Notes under the pieces: model-generated
Database searches by the model: none
Seen by the model: only the letters and a program-made list of their open reading frames with translations
Told to the model about the DNA's origin: nothing
Part shown: one piece after another, positions 17,090-25,788 of the stretch
Layout: each line of letters begins with the position of its first letter
How positions within the stretch are numbered: position 1 is the first letter of the stretch
Program-made: the position numbers and the translations under genes
Source of the DNA: Halomonas alkalicola
GTDB taxonomy: Bacteria > Pseudomonadota > Gammaproteobacteria > Pseudomonadales > Halomonadaceae
Direction: 5' to 3'
DNA length: 64,000 bases
Assembly (NCBI RefSeq): GCF_030704205.1
Contig: NZ_CP131913.1
Coordinates: 3,286,001-3,350,000, forward strand

Positions 17090-17593
17090 ATGGATGCCCG
17101 CGAATACCTGGCCAGGAAGGGCCTCGACGGCGACCGCGACGCCGAGCGTCCCACCACCCTGGAGGAGAAGGCCTGGGCCCGGGCCCGCGAGGCCGGTGAC
17201 CACCGGCCGCGCTCCGGTACGCCCCACGACTGGGAGGAGTGGGAGCGCTACCACGATGAGCTGGCCGACGGCGCCGAGACCCTGCAGCAGAAGATCGACC
17301 GCGAGGCGCACCGCCGGCTGCTCGACCACCCGCCGCCCGCGGGCATCGGCGCCCACGAGGTCCGCGGCGCACCCCCTCCAGCCGAGAAGGGTGTGGCGCC
17401 GTCTTCCGCGGCGCCAGCCCCGGCCGAACCCCGCACGGCACTGCTGGCGCTGGCCGTGCTGATGCCACCCCTGGCGGTGGGGCTTGCGCGTGGCTCGGAC
17501 GGAAGGGTCGGGCGCTGCCTGCTGCTGACGCTGCTGGGCTGGGTCCCGGGGGTGCTCTATGCCTGGCGCCTGGTGACCCGTCCCCCGCACTGA
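17090..17593 (+). CDS. Hypothetical protein with C-terminal Pmp3/UPF0057-like membrane domain
   Basis: A 167-residue protein in two parts. The first 110 residues are soluble, highly charged and rich in Glu, Arg and Ala, and I do not recognise them. The last 50 residues hold two hydrophobic helices with the Pmp3/YqaE pattern: LMPPLAVGL, then LLLTLLGWVPGVLYAW. Stand-alone Pmp3 proteins are about 50-60 residues and affect membrane potential and salt tolerance, so this looks like a fusion. The ATG at 17090 has a GGAG box; an upstream in-frame start would add 25 unconvincing residues. Confidence 0.78.
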   Translation: MDAREYLARKGLDGDRDAERPTTLEEKAWARAREAGDHRPRSGTPHDWEEWERYHDELADGAETLQQKIDREAHRRLLDHPPPAGIGAHEVRGAPPPAEKGVAPSSAAPAPAEPRTALLALAVLMPPLAVGLARGSDGRVGRCLLLTLLGWVPGVLYAWRLVTRPPH

Positions 17594-17625
17594 GCGAGGC
17601 AGGCAGCAGGGGCGTCGAACGGGAC

Positions 17626-17653
17626 TTGGCAGGGCCGGCGGTAGGCGTATAAT
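17626..17653 (+). promoter_or_regulatory. Promoter of the EamA transporter gene
   Basis: TTGGCA, a 16-base spacer and a perfect TATAAT. A CTGGAG ribosome-binding site follows, 6 bases before the GTG start at 17687. Confidence 0.75.
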
Positions 17654-17686
17654 CGCCGTCAACCTGGCTTTCTTCTGGAGTTGACC

Positions 17687-18556
17687 GTGGGCTATCTCGT
17701 CGGCGTTACCGTGCTGTGGGCCTTCTCGTTCTCGCTGATCGGCGTCTACCTGGCCGGCCAGGTGGACAGCTACTTCGCCGTGGCGATGCGGGTGGTGCTG
17801 GCGGCCCTGGTCTTCCTGCCCTTCCTGCGCCCGGGGCTGCTGCGCGGCCGCCAGCGCCTGGCCCTAATGGGGCTCGGCGCCGTGCAGCTCGGGGTGATGT
17901 ACATCTTCTTTTACCAGTCCTTCCTGCTGCTCTCGGTCCCCGAGGTGCTGCTCTTCACCATCTTCACGCCGCTCTATATCACCCTGCTCGACGACGCCCT
18001 GTTTGGCCGCTTCACCCCCTTCTATCTGCTGACCGCGGCGCTGGCGGTGCTGGGGGCCGGGGTGATCCGCTACGACGGCGTGGACAGCGGCTTCTGGCTG
18101 GGCTTCCTGGTGGTGCAGGGGGCCAACCTCTGCTTCGCCCTAGGCCAGGTGGGCTATCGACGCCTCTCGGCGGAGCTCCCCGACTCGCTGCCGCGCCACA
18201 GCGTCTTCGCCTGGTTCTACTTGGGGGCGCTGGCCGTCGCCCTGCCGGCCTTCGCCCTGCTGGGCAACGTCAGTGCGCTGCCCACCACCGGGGTGCAGTG
18301 GGGCGTGCTGCTGTGGCTGGGGCTGGTGGCCTCCGGGGTGGGCTACTTCCTGTGGAACCTGGGCGCCACCCGGGTCGACGCCGGGGCCCTGGCAATCATG
18401 AACAACGCCCTGATTCCCGCAGGCCTGGTGGTCAACCTGGTGATCTGGAACCGTGACGCGGACCTCGTGCGCCTGGCGCTGGGCGGGGCGATCATCGCCG
18501 GTTCGCTGTGGCTCAACGAGCGCTGGCTCAGGCGTCGCACGCCGCGGCCCGCCTGA
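17687..18556 (+). CDS. EamA/DMT family transporter
   Basis: A 289-residue inner-membrane protein with ten predicted helices in two EamA repeats, the standard drug/metabolite transporter layout. The substrate cannot be inferred. The repeats meet near residue 145, and the second ends in GALAIMNNALIPAGL, a typical EamA stretch. The start is GTG at 17687: the ribosome-binding site CTGGAG is 6 bases before it, whereas an in-frame TTG at 17681 touches that site and is unlikely. It has its own promoter. Confidence 0.88.
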   Translation: MGYLVGVTVLWAFSFSLIGVYLAGQVDSYFAVAMRVVLAALVFLPFLRPGLLRGRQRLALMGLGAVQLGVMYIFFYQSFLLLSVPEVLLFTIFTPLYITLLDDALFGRFTPFYLLTAALAVLGAGVIRYDGVDSGFWLGFLVVQGANLCFALGQVGYRRLSAELPDSLPRHSVFAWFYLGALAVALPAFALLGNVSALPTTGVQWGVLLWLGLVASGVGYFLWNLGATRVDAGALAIMNNALIPAGLVVNLVIWNRDADLVRLALGGAIIAGSLWLNERWLRRRTPRPA

Positions 18557-18574
18557 GGCCGCCGCCAAGGCCGT

Positions 18575-18603
18575 TTGCCGGGGCGCAGGCCAGTCCCCAT
18601 AAT
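18575..18603 (+). promoter_or_regulatory. Promoter of nadK
   Basis: TTGCCG, a 17-base spacer and CATAAT. The start codon is at 18632. Confidence 0.55.
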
Positions 18604-18631
18604 GGGCCGCTGCGATGCGAGAGGCCCGTGC

Positions 18632-19552
18632 ATGTCATCCGACAAGAGTTCACCAAAGGGACGCGACGAGCAGGCGTCCTTCCGCAATATCGGCCTGATC
18701 GGCCGCCTGGGCAGCGCCAAGGTGGTCGATACCCTGAAGCGCCTGATCCGCTTCCTGGAGGAGCGGGGCCTGCATGTGATCATCGAGGACCGCACCGCCA
18801 CGGTGCTTCTCGACCACGGCCATGTCGAGTCGAGCCGGCGCACCATGGGGCAGCTCTGCGACCTGGTGATCGTGGTGGGGGGCGACGGCAGCCTGCTGGG
18901 GGCGGCCCGCACCCTGTGCCACAGCGGTACCCTGGTGCTGGGCGTCAACCGCGGCCGTCTGGGTTTTCTCACCGACATCTCGCCAGACGAGCTCGAGGCC
19001 CGCGTGGGCGAGGTGCTCGATGGCCACTACGAGGTGGAGGAGCGCTTCCTGCTGGATGCCGAGCTCTACCGCGACGGCACCCTGATGGGCAGCGGCGATG
19101 CCCTGAACGAGGTGGTGCTGCACCCCGGCAAGGCGGTGCGCATGATCGAATTCGAGCTGTTCATCGATGGCCAGTTCGTCTATAGCCAGCGCAGCGATGG
19201 CCTGATCATCGCTACGCCCACCGGCTCCACCGCCTACTCGCTCTCCGGCGGCGGCCCGATCATGCACCCCAAGCTCGACGTGGTGACCCTGGTGCCGATG
19301 TTCCCGCACACCCTCTCCAGCCGGCCCATCGTCATCGATGCGGCCAGCGAGATCCGCATCCACATCGGCGAGACCAACCAGACCTATCCGCATATCAGCT
19401 GCGACGGCCAGACCCGCGCCGTGGCCAAGCCCGACGATGTGCTGGTGATTCGCCGCAAGCCGCAGTGCGTTCAGCTGGTGCATCCGCTCGGTCACAACTT
19501 CTTCGAGGTCCTGCGCAGCAAGCTGGGCTGGAGCAACCGCCTGGGAGACTGA
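18632..19552 (+). CDS. nadK: NAD kinase
   Basis: Phosphorylates NAD to NADP using ATP. The 306-residue product has the family's GGDGS motif (VVGGDGSLLGAAR), the substrate loop NRGRLGFLTD, and the glycine-rich SDGLIIATPTGSTAYSLSGG. The start ATG at 18632 is preceded by GAGAGG. The next gene starts inside the stop region of this one, so the two are translationally coupled. Confidence 0.97.
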   Translation: MSSDKSSPKGRDEQASFRNIGLIGRLGSAKVVDTLKRLIRFLEERGLHVIIEDRTATVLLDHGHVESSRRTMGQLCDLVIVVGGDGSLLGAARTLCHSGTLVLGVNRGRLGFLTDISPDELEARVGEVLDGHYEVEERFLLDAELYRDGTLMGSGDALNEVVLHPGKAVRMIEFELFIDGQFVYSQRSDGLIIATPTGSTAYSLSGGGPIMHPKLDVVTLVPMFPHTLSSRPIVIDAASEIRIHIGETNQTYPHISCDGQTRAVAKPDDVLVIRRKPQCVQLVHPLGHNFFEVLRSKLGWSNRLGD

Positions 19553-19553
19553 T

Positions 19554-20558
19554 GTGACGACACGGGCGAGACTCGAGGGGTATGACCTGATCGGCGACGT
19601 GCACGGCTGCGGCGCCACCCTGGCGGCCCTGCTCGAGAAGATGGGCTACCACCAGCGCGGCGGTGTCTATCGCCACCCTCGGCGCCGGGTCATCTTCCTG
19701 GGCGACCTGATCGATCGCGGGCCGCGTATCCGCCTGGCGGTGCAGATCGCCCGTCGCATGGTGGAGGAGGGCGAGGCCCGGATCGTCATGGGCAACCATG
19801 AGTACAACGCCCTGGCCTACTGCCATCGCGCGCCCACGGGACTGGGGCGCGAATGGCTGCGCGAGCATACCCCCCGCAACAACCGCATCATCAAGGAGAC
19901 CCTGGAGCAGTTCCGCGACCACCCCCAGGAGTGGGAGGAGGCGCTGGCCTGGTTCATGGAGATCCCGCTGTGCCTGGAGGAGGGCGGCCTGCGCGTGGTG
20001 CACGCCTGCTGGGACCAGCCGCTGATCGACGAGCTGCGCAGGCGCCGCCCGGATGGCTGCATGGACGAGACCTTCCTGATCGAGTCCACGGCGCCCGGCA
20101 CCGGCGCCTTTCGCATCCTCGATCGCCTGACCCGTGGCACCCAGATGCCGCTGCCGCTGGGCGTCGAGATCCACTCCGGCGATGGCTTCACGCGACGCAG
20201 CTTTCGCACCCACTTCTGGGCACAGTCGCCCGAGACCTGGGGCGACGTGGTGTTCCAGCACGACAACCTGCCAGGTGATCTCGAGCTGCGGCCGCTGTCG
20301 GACGAGGAGCGCACGCGCCTGGCCCACTACGGGCCCGACGAGCCGCCGCTGTTCATCGGCCACTACTGGTGCGAGGGCATCCCGGCCCTGCCGGCGCCCA
20401 ACGTGGCCTGCCTGGACTACAGTGCGGTGAAGTTCGGCCGCCTGGTGGCCTACCGCTGGAGCGGCGAGCGCGAGCTCAATGCGGACCACTTCGTCTGGCT
20501 GCGAGTCCCCCGCGAGGAGCAGGTGCGCCCGCGGCCCTGGGAGATCACCTTCGAATGA
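19554..20558 (+). CDS. PPP-family metallophosphoesterase
   Basis: A 334-residue protein with the three signature motifs of the PPP serine/threonine phosphatase superfamily: GDVHGCG near the N-terminus, GDLIDRG and GNHEYNA. These bind two metal ions. Bacterial members hydrolyse phosphoproteins or dinucleoside polyphosphates; the substrate here is unknown. The GTG start overlaps the region just after the nadK stop, so it is almost certainly in the nadK operon, which may hint at a nucleotide substrate. A terminator follows. Confidence 0.85.
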   Translation: MTTRARLEGYDLIGDVHGCGATLAALLEKMGYHQRGGVYRHPRRRVIFLGDLIDRGPRIRLAVQIARRMVEEGEARIVMGNHEYNALAYCHRAPTGLGREWLREHTPRNNRIIKETLEQFRDHPQEWEEALAWFMEIPLCLEEGGLRVVHACWDQPLIDELRRRRPDGCMDETFLIESTAPGTGAFRILDRLTRGTQMPLPLGVEIHSGDGFTRRSFRTHFWAQSPETWGDVVFQHDNLPGDLELRPLSDEERTRLAHYGPDEPPLFIGHYWCEGIPALPAPNVACLDYSAVKFGRLVAYRWSGERELNADHFVWLRVPREEQVRPRPWEITFE

Positions 20559-20665
20559 CCAGAGCGGTGGATACAAAAAATTACATCTTTTTTTCCTCGA
20601 CGGCGTGAACTCTCCGCGTCACCCGCCCTCAGAGTAGGTGTTCCCTTGAATGATCCCTTGCTCTT

Positions 20666-20698
20666 GTCCGGCGGCCCCCTCCGCCGGACTTTTTCTTT
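20666..20698 (+). terminator. Rho-independent terminator
   Basis: A perfect 9-bp stem (GTCCGGCGG and complement), a 6-base loop and a T tract (TTTTTCTTT). It ends the nadK-phosphatase operon. Confidence 0.9.
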
Positions 20699-20740
20699 GT
20701 GCGCGTTTGACACCCCCGTTTCCCCGCTTAAGGAGGCGCC

Positions 20741-21598
20741 ATGTACCGGGTGATGCAGCTGCCCCCCGACCTCGACACCCGTGAGCTGCGCCGTGCGCTC
20801 TGGGCTCACCGGATCGGCCATCGGATCACCGAGGACGCCGAGGGGCAGACCCTGTGGCTGGCCGACCCTCGCCAGCAGCAGGAGATGATGGGACTGCTGG
20901 CACAGTGGCAGCGCGGGGAACCGCTGATGCCGAGGGAGCGGGGGCCGCGCTCGGCTGGGCTGCCGGCCGCTTCGCTGCTGACGCCGCTGCGCCTGGCGCC
21001 GGTCACCGCCGTGACCCTGGCGCTCTGCCTGGTGGTGTTTGCGGCCATGGCGGTGTTCGGTGATCGCGTGATCGCGGCGCTGGCCATCGTGCCCCTGGGC
21101 GTGATCAATGGCAGCCTGGCGGTGGGCAGCCTGGTGGAGGCGATGCTGGCCGGCCAGGTGTGGCGCCCGCTGTCGCCGGCCTTCCTGCACTTCGGCTGGA
21201 TGCACCTGATCTTCAATATGCTGTGGCTGTGGTACTTCGGCCGCCAGGTGGAGGCGCTGCAGGGCAGCGGGCGCATGCTGCTGATCGTGCTCGCCGCCGG
21301 CATCGGCGCCAACCTGGCCCAGTACGCCGCGGGCACGGTGCTGTTCGGCGGCATGTCCGGCGTCGACTTCGCGCTGCTCGGCTACGTCTGGCTGATGTCG
21401 CGGCGGGCGCCCCACAGCGGCTTCTTTGTGCCCCAGATGCTGGTGGTCTTCATGCTCGGCTGGATGGTCTTCACCATGACCGACATGGCCGGTGCGGTGG
21501 GCTTCGGCAACGTGGCCAACGAGGCCCACCTGGGTGGGCTGGTCGTGGGCCTGGCGCTGGGCTGGTACTATTCCGGGCGGGCGCGCCGGCAGCGCTGA
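20741..21598 (+). CDS. glpG: Rhomboid intramembrane serine protease, GlpG-like
   Basis: A 285-residue protein with a cytoplasmic N-terminal domain of about 80 residues and six membrane helices. The catalytic dyad is visible: serine in GMSGVDFALLGYVW (S206) and histidine in NEAHLGGLVVG (H263), at positions close to E. coli GlpG. The conserved HFGWMHLIFNM motif is also present. It is followed by yeaC and a DUF2797 gene in the same direction, and preceded by a terminator. Confidence 0.94.
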   Translation: MYRVMQLPPDLDTRELRRALWAHRIGHRITEDAEGQTLWLADPRQQQEMMGLLAQWQRGEPLMPRERGPRSAGLPAASLLTPLRLAPVTAVTLALCLVVFAAMAVFGDRVIAALAIVPLGVINGSLAVGSLVEAMLAGQVWRPLSPAFLHFGWMHLIFNMLWLWYFGRQVEALQGSGRMLLIVLAAGIGANLAQYAAGTVLFGGMSGVDFALLGYVWLMSRRAPHSGFFVPQMLVVFMLGWMVFTMTDMAGAVGFGNVANEAHLGGLVVGLALGWYYSGRARRQR

Positions 21599-21641
21599 CC
21601 TCGCCGTCACGGCATCGCGTATGTTCACAGAGAGACGACCC

Positions 21642-21926
21642 ATGAGCGACATGACCTTCGAGCGCATGATCCAGCAGATGACCCCGGCCATCTACCAGAG
21701 CCTCAAGCAGGCGGTGGAACTGCGCAAGTGGCCGGACGGCCGCCTGCTCAGCCCCGGGCAGACCGAGCTCTGCTTGGAGGCGGTGATCCGCTACGAGCAC
21801 GAGAACAACGTGGCCGAGGAGCAGCGGGTGGGCTACCTGCAGCAGCGCACCTGCGGCGGCGCCAGCAGCGGTGCCGGCGTGGACCCCGCCCTGGCCGGCC
21901 TGGCCAAGGATGCCGGCCGTGGCTGA
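21642..21926 (+). CDS. yeaC: YeaC family protein (DUF1315)
   Basis: A 94-residue soluble protein matching the YeaC/DUF1315 pattern: MTPAIYQSLKQAVELRKWPDG followed by a helical segment with EAVIRYEHENN. The function is unknown. It overlaps the start of the next gene, so the two are translated together, and it follows glpG by 43 bases. Confidence 0.88.
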   Translation: MSDMTFERMIQQMTPAIYQSLKQAVELRKWPDGRLLSPGQTELCLEAVIRYEHENNVAEEQRVGYLQQRTCGGASSGAGVDPALAGLAKDAGRG

Positions 21927-22770
21927 GTCCATCGCCGCGGCCGCCGAGGTACAGGGCTGCCTGACCAAGATGGCCATCGCACCGGGCGAGGCCGGGCAGC
22001 CTGCCCGCTATACCCTGTGTGCCGGCGATCAGCGGCTCGATCTCAACGAGCGCCTGGGGCGGCCGCTCACGCTCGCCTGGACCGGTGCCATCGCCTGCAC
22101 CCACTGCGGCCGGGCGACCAAGAAGAGCTTCGCCCAGGGCTACTGCTACCCCTGCTTCAAGAAGCTTGCCCAGTGCGATACCTGCATCATGAAGCCGGGG
22201 ACCTGCCACTTCTTCGACGGCACCTGCCGCGAACCGGAGTGGGCCGAGCGCCACTGCTTCCAGCCGCATATCGTCTACCTGGCCAACGCCTCCGGCCTCA
22301 AGGTCGGCATCACCCGCGGCACCCAGGTGCCGACCCGCTGGCTCGACCAGGGCGCCGTGCAGGCGCTGCCGATGTTCGAGGTCCAGACCCGCCAGCAGTC
22401 GGGCTTCGTCGAGACCCTCTTCAAGGAGGAGGTCTCCGACCGCACCAACTGGCGCGCCATGCTCAAGGGCGACACCGTCGAGATGGACCTGCCCGCCGAG
22501 CGCGACCGGCTGCTGGCGCGCCTGGAGAGCGGCCTGGCCAACCTGCGCGAACGCTTCGGGGAGGACGCCATCCGCCTGCTCGACGCGCCGCCGGTGACCC
22601 TCGACTACCCGGTGCTCGAGTACCCCACCAAGGTGGCCTCCCACAATCTCGACAAGACCCCCGAGATCAGTGGCACCCTGCTCGGCCTCAAGGGCCAGTA
22701 CCTGATCCTCGACTCCGGCGTGATCAACCTGCGCAAGTACACCGGTTACGAGGTCAGGGTCGCCGCCTGA
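21910..22770 (+). CDS. DUF2797 family protein with cysteine-rich region
   Basis: A 286-residue protein of the DUF2797 family, with unknown function. The N-terminal half has many paired cysteines: CTHCGRATKK, GYCYPCFKK, CDTCIMKPGTC and CREPEWAERHC. These look like zinc-binding knuckles. The second half has YLANASGLKVGITRG, reminiscent of a GIY-YIG-like fold, which is only a resemblance. The ATG at 21910 overlaps yeaC; a GTG at 21919 has a better spaced AAGG and is an alternative. Confidence 0.83.
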   Translation: MPAVAESIAAAAEVQGCLTKMAIAPGEAGQPARYTLCAGDQRLDLNERLGRPLTLAWTGAIACTHCGRATKKSFAQGYCYPCFKKLAQCDTCIMKPGTCHFFDGTCREPEWAERHCFQPHIVYLANASGLKVGITRGTQVPTRWLDQGAVQALPMFEVQTRQQSGFVETLFKEEVSDRTNWRAMLKGDTVEMDLPAERDRLLARLESGLANLRERFGEDAIRLLDAPPVTLDYPVLEYPTKVASHNLDKTPEISGTLLGLKGQYLILDSGVINLRKYTGYEVRVAA

Positions 22771-22830
22771 GCTATCCTGTCGGCATTCGGGCCCCTTGCA
22801 AGCGACCCGACCACCGACAGGAGAGCCCCC

Positions 22831-23668
22831 ATGACGGAGAGCATGCGCGCCATGCGCCTCCACGCCCCGGGAGAGCCGCTTAGGCTCGAGATCCTGCCGC
22901 GTCCGCAGCCGGGCCCGGGCGAGGTTCAGCTGCGGGTGCTCGCCTGCGGGGTCTGTCGCACTGACCTTCACGTGGTGGACGGCGAACTTACCGAGCCGCG
23001 CCTGCCGCTGGTGCCCGGCCACGAGATCGTCGGCGAGGTCACCGCCCTGGGGGAGGGGGTGACCGGCGTGGCGGTCGGGCAGCGCGTCGGCGTGCCCTGG
23101 CTGGGCTGGACCTGCGGCGAGTGCGCGCCCTGCCGGCGCGGCGAGGAGAACCTCTGCGAGCGCGCCCGGTTCACCGGCTACACCCGGGACGGCGGCTACG
23201 CGGAGTACTGCGTGGCCGATGCCCGCTACTGCTTTCCCGTGCAGGGCGACGACGCCCAGGCCGCCGCACCGCTGCTCTGCGCGGGGCTGATCGGCTACCG
23301 CACCTGGCGCCTGGGCCGGCGGCAGCGACGAGATGCCCCCCGAGGCGCTGGACGCCGCCCTGCTGTTCGCCCCGGTGGGTGAGCTGATCCCCACGGCGCT
23401 CTCCCATGTGCGCCCCGGCGGGACGGTGGTCTCCGGCGGCATTCACATGTCCGACATCCCGAGCTTCCCCTACCGGCTGCTCTGGGAGGAGCGTGCGGTG
23501 AAGTCGGTGGCCAACCTCACCCGCCAGGACGGGGAGGAGTTCCTGGCCCTGGCACCCGAGGTGCCGATCCGCACCGAGACACGCGCCTACCCGCTGGAGG
23601 AGGCCAACCGGGCCCTCGACGACCTGCGCGCCGGGCGCCTCTCCGGGGCCGCGGTGCTGATTCCCTGA
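22831..23668 (+). pseudogene. Zinc-dependent alcohol dehydrogenase with internal deletion and frameshift
   Basis: The N-terminal part (frame 1 to about 23320) is a normal zinc alcohol dehydrogenase, with GVCRTDLHVVDGE, PGHEIVGEVTALG and the structural-zinc cysteines (CGECAPCRRGEENLC). The C-terminal part (frame 2 from about 23318) is normal too: GGIHMSDIPSFPYRLLWEE. Between GYRTWRLG and GGSDEMPPEAL the entire cofactor-binding Rossmann segment with its GxGxxG motif is missing. Intact relatives have roughly 50-55 residues there. The join also shifts the frame, so the gene should encode no active enzyme. Surrounding genes are intact. Confidence 0.88.
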
Positions 23669-23732
23669 CGCCTCTGGCGACTCTGGTAAGATGGGCGCCC
23701 CAAGTCAGGATGCCCCTGCCAGAAGTGGCCCC

Positions 23733-24800
23733 ATGAGCGTGATCCCCGACCCTCTTCCCCAGCTCGACAGCATCGCCGCCGAGCGTGCCATGCGGCGCCT
23801 CGACCGCCTGACCAAGCCGCCGGGCAGCCTGGGGCGTCTGGAGCGGCTGGCCGTGGAGCTGGCGGCGATCCAGGCAGAGGCGCTGCCGCGGGTCTCGCCG
23901 CCCGCCATGCTGGTGTTTGCCGCCGATCACGGGGTGGCGGCCGAGGGCGTCTCGGCCTTTCCCCAGGCGGTGACCGCCCAGATGGTGGCCAATTTCACCG
24001 CGGGCGGTGCGGCCATCAACGTCTTCGCCCGCCAGCACGGGGCGCGGCTGGAGGTCATCGACGTCGGCGTGGCCACGCCCCTGCCCGATGGCACGGCCGA
24101 CCACCCGCTGCTGGTGAGCGAGAGGGTTCGCCTCGGCACGGCCAACATGCTCGAGGGCGATGCCATGAGCCGCGACGAGGCACAGCAGGCCATGGCGGCG
24201 GGTGGGCGCGCCGCCGAGCGTGCCGCCGCGGCCGGCTGCCGCAGCCTGATCGTCGGCGAGATGGGCATCGCCAATACCACCGCCAGCAGCGCCCTGCTGG
24301 CGGCGCTGACCGGCAAGCCGGTCGCCGGTCTGGTGGGGCCGGGCACCGGCATCGACGACGAACGACTCGCCCACAAGCGGGCGGTAATCGAGCGCGCCCT
24401 GGCGGCTCGGCAGCCCGACCCGGCCGACCCCCTGGGGGCGCTGGCCACGGTGGGCGGCCTCGAGATCGCCGCCATGGCGGGTGCCCTGCTGGTCGGCGCG
24501 AGCCACCGTCTGCCACTGATCGTCGACGGCTTTATCGCCACGGTGGCGGCCCTCGTGGCCTGTCGACTCCAGCCGAGCCTGCGCGATTTCCTGATCTTCG
24601 GCCACCGCTCCCGGGAGCCCGGACACGAGCTGGCGCTTCAGGCCCTCGATGCCCGCCCGCTGCTCGACTTCGAGCTGCGCCTGGGCGAGGGCACCGGGGC
24701 GGCACTTGCCTTCCCCCTGCTCGACTCGGCCTGCCGCCTGCTGGCGGAGAGGGCCACTTTCGATGACGCCGGGATCGAAACGGCGAGTGTCGATGGCTGA
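23733..24800 (+). CDS. cobT: CobT, nicotinate-nucleotide-dimethylbenzimidazole phosphoribosyltransferase
   Basis: Makes alpha-ribazole phosphate from nicotinate mononucleotide and 5,6-dimethylbenzimidazole for the lower ligand of B12. The 355-residue product is typical. Features are KPPGSLGRLE at the N-terminus, FAADHGVAAEGVSAFPQ, GEMGIANTT, and RLGEGTGAA carrying the catalytic glutamate. It is the first gene of a run of overlapping genes through 29215. bluB, which makes its substrate, lies at 53811. Confidence 0.97.
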   Translation: MSVIPDPLPQLDSIAAERAMRRLDRLTKPPGSLGRLERLAVELAAIQAEALPRVSPPAMLVFAADHGVAAEGVSAFPQAVTAQMVANFTAGGAAINVFARQHGARLEVIDVGVATPLPDGTADHPLLVSERVRLGTANMLEGDAMSRDEAQQAMAAGGRAAERAAAAGCRSLIVGEMGIANTTASSALLAALTGKPVAGLVGPGTGIDDERLAHKRAVIERALAARQPDPADPLGALATVGGLEIAAMAGALLVGASHRLPLIVDGFIATVAALVACRLQPSLRDFLIFGHRSREPGHELALQALDARPLLDFELRLGEGTGAALAFPLLDSACRLLAERATFDDAGIETASVDG

Positions 24801-25788
24801 CGCCTTCTCCCTGGCGCTGCTGGTTCTGGTGCTGGCCGCCGTGGCGCTGGACCTCGCCATCGGCGACCCGCGCCGCCTGCCGCATCCGGTGGTGGGCATG
24901 GGGGCGGTGATCGCCCGGCTGGAGCGGGCCTGGAACCATGGCCCCCCCCCCCCCCGGGCGCGCCGAATCCGCGGCGCGCTGATGACGGCCCTGGTGGTAA
25001 TGGGCACCTGGCTGCTGGCCTGGGCCGCCATCGCGCTGCTGGCGCGGCTTCATCCCTGGCTGGGCTGGCTGGCGCAGTGGTGGCTGCTGGCCAGCTGCCT
25101 GGCCATTCGGGGCCTGCGCGATGCCGCCCTGGCGGTGGCCGTGCCATTGGCCAGCGGCGATCTTTCCGCCGCGCGCCGGGCGCTCTCCATGATCGTCGGT
25201 CGCGACACCGAGGGGCTCGATGAGGGGGAGGTGGCCCGCGGGGCGGTGGAGACCGTGGCCGAGAACACGGTGGATGGCATCACTGCGCCACTCTTCTTCG
25301 CCCTGCTGGGCGGCGCCCCCCTGGCGCTGGCCTACAAGGCGGTCAACACCCTGGACTCCATGGTGGGCTACCGCAGCGAGCGCTACCTTCACTTCGGCCG
25401 GGCCTCGGCGCGGCTGGATGACGCCGCCAACTGGGTGCCGGCACGGCTCACCGCCCTGACCCTCTGGCTGGGCGCGCTCTGTCTGGCGCGCTGGGAGCGC
25501 GGCCTGCGCACCCGGGGTGCGCTGACCGCCACCCGCCGCGAGGCGCCGCGCCATCCGAGCCCCAACAGCGGCTGGCCCGAGGCGATGGTGGCCAACCTGC
25601 TGGGCGTCCAGCTCGGCGGCACCAACCGCTACCGCGGCGAGGTCTCCGAACGGGCTCGGCTCGGTGTGCCCCATCAGCCGCTGGGCGCCGCCCATGTTCC
25701 GGCGGCGATTCGCCTGATGCACGGCGGCTGGCTGGGCTTCCTTGTCCTGCTGGCGGCAGTGGTGCTGCTGGGGGAGGCGTTGTCATGA
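24793..25788 (+). CDS. cbiB: CbiB, adenosylcobinamide-phosphate synthase
   Basis: An inner-membrane enzyme that joins adenosylcobyric acid with aminopropanol phosphate (called CobD in the aerobic nomenclature). The 331-residue product has about five membrane helices and the family stretches DLAIGDPRRLPHPVVGMG, AVETVAENTVDGITAPLF and AYKAVNTLDSMVGY. It overlaps cobT by 8 bases. Odd feature: 14 consecutive C residues at 24942-24955 encode part of a proline run (P51-P54), where slippage would abolish the protein. Confidence 0.95.
   Translation: MADAFSLALLVLVLAAVALDLAIGDPRRLPHPVVGMGAVIARLERAWNHGPPPPRARRIRGALMTALVVMGTWLLAWAAIALLARLHPWLGWLAQWWLLASCLAIRGLRDAALAVAVPLASGDLSAARRALSMIVGRDTEGLDEGEVARGAVETVAENTVDGITAPLFFALLGGAPLALAYKAVNTLDSMVGYRSERYLHFGRASARLDDAANWVPARLTALTLWLGALCLARWERGLRTRGALTATRREAPRHPSPNSGWPEAMVANLLGVQLGGTNRYRGEVSERARLGVPHQPLGAAHVPAAIRLMHGGWLGFLVLLAAVVLLGEALS
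24942..24955 (+). repeat. Homopolymeric C(14) tract inside cbiB
   Basis: Fourteen C residues in a row within the coding sequence, in frame in the sequence as given. Tracts of this length are prone to slipped-strand mispairing and also to sequencing error. Confidence 0.9.
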
